Assembly: GCA_013349725.1 (NCBI GenBank)
Contig: DUZB01000126.1
Coordinates: 1 to 6,016, forward strand
Reading direction: 5' to 3'
From: Deltaproteobacteria bacterium
Lineage (GTDB): Bacteria > Desulfobacterota > DSM-4660 > Desulfatiglandales > Desulfatiglandaceae
DNA length: 6,016 nt
Both the position numbers and the translations under genes were made by a program. Positions 1-6,015 of this stretch are shown one piece after another. The notes beneath the pieces were generated by a model that searched no databases, was not told the origin of the DNA, and worked only from the letters and a program-made list of their open reading frames with translations. Position 1 is the stretch's first letter; each line of letters opens with the position of its first letter.

Positions 1-24
1 TCTAAAATAGGCTGTAAAAGAGCA

Positions 25-48
25 AGATTATGATTACGATTAAGATTA
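25..48. repeat. Short tandem hexamer repeat NGATTA x4
   Basis: Four contiguous hexamers of the form NGATTA lie at 25-30 (A), 31-36 (T), 37-42 (C) and 43-48 (A). A fifth, degenerate unit starts at 49 with TGA. Only the first base of each unit varies. The block lies in the non-coding stretch 1-128 beyond the end of maf. No coding frame, RNA fold or terminator accounts for it. It could be a slipped-strand microsatellite-like repeat or part of an upstream region of a gene outside the window. Confidence 0.6.
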
Positions 49-128
49 TGACCTTCCGAATGTACTCTCGACTAATTGGATCAAGTGGGCGAAATTAGAA
101 CCAAGCCCCAGAATACGGATTGCGGAAT

Positions 129-743
129 TTAAGAAGGGAGGGGGAATCTTTCCAGAGCACCCACTTTGAGTAGAGCCTTTATGACCGCGCACAGTGGCAG
201 CCCCACAACATTCGTATACGAACCTGAAATGGATTCCACCATAAAAGACCCTATCCCCTGAATGGCATAACCGCCGGCCTTACCAAAAGGTTCTCCCGTA
301 TCCACATACGCCTCCAGTTCATTTTCGCCCAATTCCTTTACCGTTACGATCGTGGACACAGTCTCAAGATGGGCACTTGTGCCTGAAGGCGCAAGGATAC
401 AGAAGCCCGTCATCACACGATGCATTTTTCCACTCAGCAGGGAGAGCATGCCCAGGGCATCCTTTTTATCAACGGGCTTTCCCAATATCTTGTCCCCCAT
501 TACCACAATCGTATCGGCGCCAAGTATCCAGGATGGCCCGGTTCGGAAAGAAACATCGACCGCCTTTTCCCGGGCCAGCCGGAGGCAAAGTACCTCCGGT
601 TCCCCCAATGTTTCTTCCAGGATTTGACTCACTTCGATTTTAAAGGGCAATCGTGCCTGCTCCAGGAGTCTCTTTCTTCGGGGAGAAGCCGAAGCCAGAA
701 TGAGCGGATTTTTCCTGCCAATCTGTTCAAATGGGGAATTCAT
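129..743 (-). CDS. maf: Maf family nucleoside triphosphate pyrophosphatase (YhdE-like)
   Basis: This is a Maf-type pyrophosphatase. The family hydrolyses non-canonical or excess nucleoside triphosphates to the monophosphate plus pyrophosphate in the cytoplasm. Counting from the ATG at 743 it has 204 residues, the normal family length. The N-terminal signature ASASPRRKRLL is at about residues 17-27. The catalytic-Asp motif GADTIV is at about 75-80, followed by GKPVD at 88-92, SGKMHRVMTG at 104-113, and DTGEPFGKAGGYAIQG at 148-163. The KAGGYAIQG and SYTNVVGLPL blocks resemble the dTTP/UTP-acting YhdE subgroup more than the m7GTP-acting YceF subgroup (family knowledge). A GTG at 746 could also start the protein one codon earlier. 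The ATG is chosen because it overlaps the tatD stop as TGATG; there is no good Shine-Dalgarno sequence just upstream, so translation probably depends on coupling to tatD. No terminator hairpin is evident downstream. Confidence 0.95.
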   Translation of the reverse strand: MNSPFEQIGRKNPLILASASPRRKRLLEQARLPFKIEVSQILEETLGEPEVLCLRLAREKAVDVSFRTGPSWILGADTIVVMGDKILGKPVDKKDALGMLSLLSGKMHRVMTGFCILAPSGTSAHLETVSTIVTVKELGENELEAYVDTGEPFGKAGGYAIQGIGSFMVESISGSYTNVVGLPLCAVIKALLKVGALERFPLPS

Positions 744-1510
744 CACGTTAAACCGAAGAGATCCTCTGCATTCTTTGACGTTTGTATGGCCACTTCTTCA
801 AAAGATATATTTCTGAGCTTAGCAATCTCCCTCGCCGTGTACTCAACGAAAGCGGGCTCATTCCGTTTGCCTCTCCGAGGCGCCGGAGCCAGAAAAGGAG
901 CATCGGTTTCCACAAGCATCCTCTCCAGAGGAATAACGGCCGCAACATCCTTCACCACGGAAGCTTTTTTATAGGTCACAGTCCCGGGAATGGAAATATA
1001 GTATCCAAGATCAATGAAGGAATGGGCCAGTTCAACGTCCCCTGAAAAACAGTGAATCACCCCTTGTTTTTCTCTTTTTCCCATTTTCCGGAGGATGGAG
1101 AAGACCCGGTCATGGGCCTCCCTGTCGTGAATAATGACCGGCAAGTCCAGTTCCCTAGCCATACTCAGCTGCTGTTCAAATACCTCTACCTGGTTTTCCG
1201 GGGAAGAATACCCCCTGTAAAAATCAAGACCGATCTCCCCCCACGCGACAATCTCCGGAGCAGAAGTCAGATCTGCCAGGCCTTTCAGAACTTCCCGGGT
1301 GCATTGGTCGGCATCATGAGGGTGACATCCAACCGTCGCGAACACGGAAGGATAGCTTTTCGCCAAATTCAGTGCTTTGACCGAACTTTCCAGGTCGATT
1401 CCCACGGTAATAATCCGGGTGATGCCATTTTCAATGGCCTCACGGATGATCTTCTCGCGATCCTCGTCAAAAACCCCCATATCCAGATGGGCATGACTGT
1501 CTGTTAACAT
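743..1510 (-). CDS. tatD: TatD family metal-dependent hydrolase (DNase)
   Basis: This is a TatD/YcfH-type metal-dependent hydrolase of the amidohydrolase-like TIM-barrel group. Studied members are magnesium-dependent 3'-5' exonucleases or deoxyribonucleases acting in the cytoplasm. The 255-residue length is typical. All expected metal ligands are present: SHAHLD at residues 5-10 (His6, His8), GEIGLDFY at 91-98 (Glu92), IIHDR at 126-130 (His128), IHCFSG at 152-157 (His153), and ETDAPFLAP at 201-209 (Asp203). The start is well supported. AAGGAG ends five bases before the ATG, and a sigma70-like promoter lies about 30 bases upstream. The stop overlaps the maf start, so the two form an operon. 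TatD paralogues (TatD, YcfH, YjjV) are hard to separate by sequence alone, so the symbol denotes the family and the exact substrate is unknown. Confidence 0.95.
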   Translation of the reverse strand: MLTDSHAHLDMGVFDEDREKIIREAIENGITRIITVGIDLESSVKALNLAKSYPSVFATVGCHPHDADQCTREVLKGLADLTSAPEIVAWGEIGLDFYRGYSSPENQVEVFEQQLSMARELDLPVIIHDREAHDRVFSILRKMGKREKQGVIHCFSGDVELAHSFIDLGYYISIPGTVTYKKASVVKDVAAVIPLERMLVETDAPFLAPAPRRGKRNEPAFVEYTAREIAKLRNISFEEVAIQTSKNAEDLFGLT

Positions 1511-1513
1511 AAT

Positions 1514-1521
1514 CTCTCCTT
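1514..1521 (-). promoter_or_regulatory. Ribosome binding site of tatD
   Basis: Read on the minus strand this is AAGGAGAG, with AGGAG separated from the tatD ATG by five bases (AGATT). It fixes the tatD start at 1510. Confidence 0.8.
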
Positions 1522-1546
1522 GAAGACGGATTTGGAAACCTGCGCG

Positions 1547-1575
1547 CTTATAACCAATTCCATCCCATTTTTCAA
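1547..1575 (-). promoter_or_regulatory. Predicted sigma70 promoter of tatD-maf
   Basis: On the minus strand the -35 box is TTGAAA (1575-1570) and the -10 box is TATAAG (1552-1547), separated by exactly 17 bases. Each matches the sigma70 consensus at five of six positions. Transcription would begin near 1540, giving a leader of about 30 bases containing the tatD ribosome site. Distance, orientation and boxes all agree. Confidence 0.7.
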
Positions 1576-1584
1576 ACAGTTTCC

Positions 1585-1599
1585 ATTGCCATCAGCAAT
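1585..1599. promoter_or_regulatory. Possible operator: ATTGC-N5-GCAAT palindrome
   Basis: A perfect 5-base inverted repeat (ATTGC at 1585-1589, GCAAT at 1595-1599) with a five-base centre lies just upstream of the tatD -35 box, centred roughly 50 bases before the predicted transcription start. The size suits a dimeric helix-turn-helix regulator. A repeat this short can arise by chance, so the assignment is tentative. Confidence 0.25.
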
Positions 1600-1714
1600 T
1601 ACCCTCACGGTGTCAAGTAGCGGTCTGGTTGGTCCACTTGCCTATTTCATCGCGAGTCTTTTGGCATTCTTAAACTATGAAAGCAACTCACACTGGGTCT
1701 TTTTAAAATTGGAA

Positions 1715-1743
1715 TTGCCGAACCTTGTACTTTCAGGTATAAG
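1715..1743 (+). promoter_or_regulatory. Predicted sigma70 promoter of the GAF-ATPase gene
   Basis: The -35 box TTGCCG (1715-1720, four of six consensus bases) and the -10 box TATAAG (1738-1743, five of six) are 17 bases apart. A start near 1750 gives an untranslated leader of about 70 bases before the ATG at 1821. I looked for a sigma54 -24/-12 pair, common for pilus genes, and found no GG/GC pair with correct spacing. Confidence 0.55.
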
Positions 1744-1820
1744 ATGTTAGTCTTTTACAGGCAGGATACGGTAAACCTTCTTAAACCAACCAAGTTCACG
1801 TAAAAACAGGATACAGACTC

Positions 1821-4109
1821 ATGTCCAGCAAAGAAAAATTTCTTGAAGCGCAGCTCGAATATCAAAAACGGCTCAACACGATAACAACAAAAATACATGC
1901 TGCAAACGATACCAACGAAATTCTTCTGAATCTTCAGAACGACATTCTGAGCCTTTTTGACGCCGAGCGCATCACAATTTATGTGGTTGATGCCAAAAAC
2001 CGGGAAATTTTTTCCATGTTGAAAACGGGGGAAGAAATCAAGGAAATCAGGGTCCCCATCAACAAAGACAGTATATCCGGATGTTGTGCCGCAACCTGCA
2101 AATTGATCGAAATTGAAAACGCCTATGACAACCGGGAACTGGAAAAGTTGAGCCCTCAACTGAAATTCAACAAGAGCTGGGATCAGAAAACAGGCTTTAG
2201 AACACAGCAGGTTTTAGCGGCGCCCATTCTTTACAACAGATATCTTCTCGGAGTCATACAGCTGATCAATAAAGCAGGGGGAGGGCGTTTCACCCAGAAC
2301 GACCAGATATCGGTCCTTGAAATAGGGAACGTCCTGGGTGCTGCTTTTTTCAAAAACAAAAAGGTAGAAGAGAGACGCAAATCAACGAAATTTGATTTTC
2401 TCATAGACAACAACGTCATCAGTACAAACGACCTGGCTTCCGCCATGGCCAGCGCAAGGGACAGCAAGAGCGACATGGTGGATGTCCTCATGAAAGACTT
2501 CAAAGTATCCAAGGATGATGTTGGAAAAGCCCTCTCCCACTTTTACAGTGTCCGGTTCATTCCTTTTCAAGATAAGATGGTCATTCCGGGACAATTGCTG
2601 AAAGGACTCAAGGTCAACTATCTCGTGAGCAGTTCTTTCGTACCCGTAGCCGAGGAAGACAACAGGGTTATCATAACCATGGCAGACCCGGATGATCTTA
2701 TGGCCAGGGATATCATCAAGAAAACATTCAAGCCCAGAGAGATAGAGTTCTGCGTCTCCATAAAAGCAGATATTTCCAGCATGATTCAATATTTTTTCAA
2801 TATAGGGAATGCAGGCGATCTGAAAAATCTCGGGAGTATCGAAGAGATACTGGGGCAGATGGAAACGGAAGAGGAAGACCAGGAAGATGAAATCAGAAGC
2901 ATGTCGGAAGAGGACAACGTCATCGTTCAACTTGCCAATAAGATGATTGTGGACGCTTTCAACCAAGGGGCATCGGATATACACATAGAGCCCCGCCAGG
3001 GAAAGGGCGACATCATCATCCGCTTCAGGATTGACGGCGCCTGCCAGGTATATCAGCGTGTCCCCCACACCTATAAAAGGGCCATCGTCTCCCGCATAAA
3101 AATCATGTCGGACCTGGACATCTCCGAAAGGCGGCTTCCCCAGGATGGGAAAATCAGGTTCGGAAAATTTGCACCATTAGACATCGAATTGCGTGTGGCA
3201 ACCCTCCCTACAGCCGGGCAGGTTGAGGATGTGGTCATGAGGCTGTTAGCCGCGGGGGAACCGATCAAATTAGAGAAAATGGGCATGAACAGCCGGAACA
3301 ATGAGGTTTTTCTTGAAATGATTTCCCAGCCCTACGGCATTGTTCTGGTGGTGGGACCTACCGGAAGCGGAAAAACAACCACTCTTCATGCGGCCCTGGC
3401 GCAGATTAACCGACCGGAAACGAAGATATGGACGGCGGAAGATCCCGTGGAGATTACGCAGGAAGGACTCCGTCAGGTACAGGTACAGCCCAAAATAGGA
3501 TTTGACTTCGCCAAGGCCATGAGGTCTTTTCTCCGGGCGGATCCCGACGTGATCATGGTTGGAGAAATGAGGGATGCAGAAACCATGTCGACAGGAATCG
3601 AGGCATCCCTGACTGGTCACCTGGTTTTAAGCACTCTCCACACGAACAGCGCACCGGAAACCGTAACCAGGCTCCTCGATATGGGCATGGACCCTTTCAA
3701 CTTTGCCGATGCGCTTCTGGGCGTCCTGGCCCAGCGTCTCATCCGGACCTTATGCAAGAAATGCAAGGAAAAGTACCATCCTTCCCGGGATGAATTTGAC
3801 ACCCTTCAAAGAAATTATAATGGCGATCTGGAAAGTATTGGATTTCCCTACAATGACGATTTTTTTCTTTATAAAGCCAAGGGTTGCCCGGATTGCGGCA
3901 ACACCGGCTATGCCGGCCGTACCGGAATTCATGAAATCCTTACAGGAACAGATGACCTGAAATCACTCATTCAGATGAAAGCTCAGATGGTGGAAATAAG
4001 AAAGCAGGCCATCAAAGACGGCATGACAACCCTCATGCAGGACGGCATCCGAAAGGTCTGTATGGGGCTGACGGATTTCATTCAGGTTCGAAAGGTCTGC
4101 ATGAAATAG
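1821..4109 (+). CDS. GAF domain-containing GspE/PilB-type secretion/pilus assembly ATPase
   Basis: This is a hexameric-motor ATPase of the type II secretion (GspE) and type IV pilus assembly (PilB) family, expected at the cytoplasmic face of the inner membrane. It has 762 residues, longer than usual because a GAF domain (about 20-180) precedes the family N-terminal domain (about 190-325, MshEN-like). An acidic linker (about 347-365) leads to the motor domain. Motor motifs are complete: ASDIHIEP (384-391), RFRIDG (401-406), ERRLPQDG (436-443), Walker A GPTGSGKTT (512-520, Lys518), Asp box AEDPVE (539-544), Walker B region ADPDVIMVGEMRD (573-585), His box GHLVLSTLHTN (599-609), and zinc cysteines C645/C648 and C689/C692. 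The second CxxC pair and complete catalytic boxes favour an assembly motor over a PilT-type retraction motor. AGGA (1808-1811) lies nine bases before the ATG. No pilin, platform or secretin gene is adjacent, so the machine it drives is not known. GspE versus PilB cannot be settled here. Confidence 0.93.
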   Translation: MSSKEKFLEAQLEYQKRLNTITTKIHAANDTNEILLNLQNDILSLFDAERITIYVVDAKNREIFSMLKTGEEIKEIRVPINKDSISGCCAATCKLIEIENAYDNRELEKLSPQLKFNKSWDQKTGFRTQQVLAAPILYNRYLLGVIQLINKAGGGRFTQNDQISVLEIGNVLGAAFFKNKKVEERRKSTKFDFLIDNNVISTNDLASAMASARDSKSDMVDVLMKDFKVSKDDVGKALSHFYSVRFIPFQDKMVIPGQLLKGLKVNYLVSSSFVPVAEEDNRVIITMADPDDLMARDIIKKTFKPREIEFCVSIKADISSMIQYFFNIGNAGDLKNLGSIEEILGQMETEEEDQEDEIRSMSEEDNVIVQLANKMIVDAFNQGASDIHIEPRQGKGDIIIRFRIDGACQVYQRVPHTYKRAIVSRIKIMSDLDISERRLPQDGKIRFGKFAPLDIELRVATLPTAGQVEDVVMRLLAAGEPIKLEKMGMNSRNNEVFLEMISQPYGIVLVVGPTGSGKTTTLHAALAQINRPETKIWTAEDPVEITQEGLRQVQVQPKIGFDFAKAMRSFLRADPDVIMVGEMRDAETMSTGIEASLTGHLVLSTLHTNSAPETVTRLLDMGMDPFNFADALLGVLAQRLIRTLCKKCKEKYHPSRDEFDTLQRNYNGDLESIGFPYNDDFFLYKAKGCPDCGNTGYAGRTGIHEILTGTDDLKSLIQMKAQMVEIRKQAIKDGMTTLMQDGIRKVCMGLTDFIQVRKVCMK
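4050..4103 (+). repeat. 15-base direct repeat at the 3' end of the ATPase gene
   Basis: CGAAAGGTCTGTATG (4050-4064) recurs as CGAAAGGTCTGCATG (4089-4103), 14 of 15 bases identical, 39 bases (13 codons) apart and in frame. Both copies encode RKVCM (residues 744-748 and 757-761). The first occupies the usual family position after the QDG motif. The second forms the extreme C-terminus. Confidence 0.7.
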
Positions 4110-4111
4110 TC

Positions 4112-5173
4112 TTACGGATAGATCCCGGGGTGCATGAGTCCTGCGGTTTCATCTATGCCGAACATGACGTTCATATTTTGAACGGCGCTGCCCGCCTGGC
4201 CCTTCACCAGGTTATCGATCAGACTGACCACAATCAACTTTCCGGTTCTTTCGTCCACATTCAGGGATAGATTGCAGAAGTTGCTGCCCCGCACATTGGT
4301 GCTGATCTGTGGCGTCTCCGGACCGAACACCCTGACAAAGTGATCATTGCTGTAAAAAGAACGATACGCGTCTACCATGGACCCGATTCCCCGGCCTTCA
4401 CGCAACTGGGCGTAGATGGTGGTCAATATGCCTCTGGCAAGCGGGACAACATGGGGTGTAAAAGTGATTTTCAAATCGGCGCCTGCAACGATGCCCAGTT
4501 CACGCTCGATCTCGTATACATGTTGATGACCGGAAATCCGATAGGCGTTCATAGCATCATATCGCGCAGGGTAATGAAAAGTGGGGCCGGGTTTTTTCCC
4601 GGCCCCCGAGACCCCGGTTTTCGCATCGCAGATAATGGACTCCGATTCGATAAGCCCTGACTTCAAAGCGGGAGACAGCCCCAGGATACAACTCACGGCA
4701 AAACAACCGGGATTTCCAATCAGGCTGGATTTGGCAATCTCCTCCCGATGAAGTTCGGCCAGACCATAGACGGAACGGGGCAACATCTCAGGAGAAGCAT
4801 GCTCCTGGGTCCGGCCGATCCTGCTTGCATACCCCCTGTATGTTTCAAGATCGTTAAAACGGAAATCCCCACTGTAATCAACAACCTTCACGCCATTTTT
4901 GATCCATAACGGCGCCGCATTCTGACCAACCCCATCAGGCGTTGCGAAAAAAACCACATCAAAATCATCCGGGCAGTTTTCATCGTCAGGATCCGTAATC
5001 ATCATGTCGCAGAAACCCTTCAAATGGGGATACAGATCACTGATGGGCTTCCCCACGTCCTGCTTATCTATCAACGCCCGGATCTGAGCGTACGGATGAT
5101 TATAAAGAAGTTCAATAGCGCCGCAACCGCCGTAACCTCCCGCCCCCACAATACCAACCTTTATTTTTTCCAT
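4112..5173 (-). CDS. argC: N-acetyl-gamma-glutamyl-phosphate reductase
   Basis: ArgC reduces N-acetyl-glutamyl-5-phosphate to N-acetylglutamate semialdehyde with NADPH, the third step of arginine (ornithine) synthesis in the cytoplasm. The protein has 353 residues, the normal length of the long ArgC form. The N-terminal dinucleotide fold shows GIVGAGGYGG (7-16). The catalytic cysteine lies in GNPGCF (153-158, Cys157), and the active-site His region is SGHQHVYEIE (214-223). GVSGAGKKPG (187-196) and VKGQAGSAVQNMN (323-335) are family hallmarks. AGAGAGG six bases before the ATG supports the start. It lies 41 bases after ychF on the same strand, so co-transcription is likely. Its stop is two bases from the stop of the convergent ATPase gene. 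No other arginine gene is in the window. Nothing suggests inactivation. Confidence 0.97.
   Translation of the reverse strand: MEKIKVGIVGAGGYGGCGAIELLYNHPYAQIRALIDKQDVGKPISDLYPHLKGFCDMMITDPDDENCPDDFDVVFFATPDGVGQNAAPLWIKNGVKVVDYSGDFRFNDLETYRGYASRIGRTQEHASPEMLPRSVYGLAELHREEIAKSSLIGNPGCFAVSCILGLSPALKSGLIESESIICDAKTGVSGAGKKPGPTFHYPARYDAMNAYRISGHQHVYEIERELGIVAGADLKITFTPHVVPLARGILTTIYAQLREGRGIGSMVDAYRSFYSNDHFVRVFGPETPQISTNVRGSNFCNLSLNVDERTGKLIVVSLIDNLVKGQAGSAVQNMNVMFGIDETAGLMHPGIYP
4583..4606. repeat. Perfect GC-rich inverted repeat inside argC
   Basis: A nine-base arm GGGGCCGGG (4583-4591) is followed by six T (4592-4597) and the exact complementary arm CCCGGCCCC (4598-4606). It codes for the conserved GAGKKPGP segment of ArgC on the minus strand, where the loop is six A. 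It could fold in either transcript. The T run is in the loop, not after the stem, so it is not a canonical intrinsic terminator. Confidence 0.8.
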
Positions 5174-5179
5174 GAAGAA

Positions 5180-5186
5180 CCTCTCT
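5180..5186 (-). promoter_or_regulatory. Ribosome binding site of argC
   Basis: Read on the minus strand this is AGAGAGG, six bases before the argC ATG at 5173. It supports that start and allows argC to be translated independently of ychF. Confidence 0.65.
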
Positions 5187-5193
5187 ACGTTAC

Positions 5194-5216
5194 AGCGTTC
5201 TTATGCAGCAAACGCT
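5194..5216. repeat. Small inverted repeat in the ychF-argC gap
   Basis: AGCGTT (5194-5199) and AACGCT (5211-5216) form a six-base stem with an 11-base loop, overlapping the ychF stop codon. No T run follows on either strand, so it is unlikely to terminate transcription. It might act as an intercistronic hairpin affecting mRNA stability. Confidence 0.35.
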
Positions 5217-6015
5217 ACACATTGAACCTGAAATTGATAATATCTCCATCCTTTACCACGTATTCTTTTCCCTCCAGGCGCACGAGGCCCGATTTTTTCG
5301 CCTCTTGAAATCCCCCAAGCGACTTCAGGTCCTCATAGGCAACTACTTCAGCGCGGATAAACCCTTTACTGATGTCGGAATGCACCTCCCCGGCAGCTTC
5401 CAGTGCGGGCGTTCCGGCCGCAATGGGCCACGCCTTCACTTCATCGGGACCTACGGTAAAAAATGAGATTCGATTTAGAATCCGGTAAGAGCTGCCTATT
5501 ACCCGATCCAGAGCCGATTCCCCGATATGGTAGGCCTCGATGAACTCCCGGGCTTCCTCACCGGTCATGGATGCGATATCCATTTCGAGTCTTCCCCTGA
5601 CGACAAGCGTTTCTACTTCCGGCTTTTGGTTCCACGAAGGCGCCATTTCATTCTCATCGTCGTTATTGACTAAAACAAGTTCGGGCTTTCCCGAAAGGAA
5701 GGTAAATCCTTTAAGCAACGGATCAGCGGCAAGCCCCGGATCGGTTCGGAGTGCTTTTCCATTCTCCAAAAGTTCCCTGCAGGAATTCAGGAGGGACATC
5801 TCCCTTTCATCCGGCTTTTTGCCCCGTTTCATGTCAAGATTCAACCTCTCCGTGCGCTTTTCCACAACCACCAGATCGCTGAGGATCATCTCCTCTTCCA
5901 GTTTCAGAAAGTCCTTTTCCGGAGTAGCCGGGGATGTCGCCGGGTTTTCAAAATTTCTGACCACATGCACAAGCGCGTCGCACACCCTGGCCTGGGTCAG
6001 AAAACCCCCATCCGT
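5215..6015 (-). CDS. ychF: YchF/OLA1 family ribosome-associated ATPase, C-terminal part (5' end beyond window)
   Basis: This is the C-terminal 266 residues of YchF, an Obg-family protein that prefers ATP to GTP and associates with ribosomes. The frame stays open to the window edge. An internal GTG at 5985 is not the start, because upstream codons (GGFLTQAR) continue the family sequence. Visible parts, numbered from the edge, are: CDALVHVVR (12-20), the end of the first half of the nucleotide domain; the helical coiled-coil arm (about 40-90, with VEKRTERLNLD); the G4-equivalent strand PELVLVNNDDE (111-121), where NDDE fits the YchF-type NxxE that replaces NKxD; and the C-terminal TGS domain (about 185-266) with EVKAWPI, GEVHSDISKGFIRAEV and KDGDIINFRFNV. 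The FNV ending is typical. P-loop and switch motifs lie outside the window. It lies upstream of argC and probably shares its transcript. Confidence 0.93.
   Translation of the reverse strand, partial: TDGGFLTQARVCDALVHVVRNFENPATSPATPEKDFLKLEEEMILSDLVVVEKRTERLNLDMKRGKKPDEREMSLLNSCRELLENGKALRTDPGLAADPLLKGFTFLSGKPELVLVNNDDENEMAPSWNQKPEVETLVVRGRLEMDIASMTGEEAREFIEAYHIGESALDRVIGSSYRILNRISFFTVGPDEVKAWPIAAGTPALEAAGEVHSDISKGFIRAEVVAYEDLKSLGGFQEAKKSGLVRLEGKEYVVKDGDIINFRFNV

Larger units (their letters stand above)
1511..1820. other. Divergent intergenic region between tatD and the GAF-ATPase gene
   Basis: These 310 bases separate two divergently transcribed genes. They contain a minus-strand promoter (1547-1575), a plus-strand promoter (1715-1743), a small ATTGC-N5-GCAAT palindrome (1585-1599), and an octamer TGGTTGGT (1626-1633) that recurs inverted at 1785-1792. 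An open frame at 1520-1750 plus would need a TTG start with no ribosome site and runs through both promoters, so I do not call it a gene. About 140 bases between the two promoters are otherwise featureless. Confidence 0.75.

Noticed and set aside
1..128. Search for a terminator after maf or the end of another gene
   Set aside because: No stable hairpin with a T run on the minus strand and no supported reading frame; only the hexamer repeat was found.
420..974. 184-codon plus-strand frame opposite maf and tatD
   Set aside because: It is antisense to two clearly conserved genes, crosses their junction, and has no recognisable domain.
1052..1507. 151-codon plus-strand frame opposite tatD
   Set aside because: Shadow of the tatD reading frame; the minus-strand product has all catalytic residues.
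1611..1616. Perfect TTGACA on the minus strand as a second tatD -35 box
   Set aside because: No acceptable -10 box lies 15-19 bases downstream; the pair at 1570-1575/1547-1552 is much better.
1520..1750. 76-codon plus-strand frame in the intergenic region with a hydrophobic stretch
   Set aside because: It needs a TTG start, has a pyrimidine-rich upstream instead of a ribosome site, and covers the tatD leader and both predicted promoters. No family resemblance.
1762..1814. Octamer CAGGATAC repeated at 1762-1769 and 1807-1814 in the ATPase leader
   Set aside because: Short direct repeat in a short leader; the second copy simply contains the weak AGGA ribosome site. No further structure.
2382..3068. 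228-codon minus-strand frame inside the ATPase gene
   Set aside because: Antisense to a conserved ATPase, no domain or ribosome site; long only because the opposite frame is open.
4165..4215. Possible terminator between the ATPase gene and argC (CCTGG...CCAGG stem)
   Set aside because: Stem of only five pairs, no T run, and it lies within argC coding sequence.
5983..5985. GTG as the true start of ychF
   Set aside because: The frame continues to the window edge with family-like residues, and a start here would remove the P-loop and switch regions.
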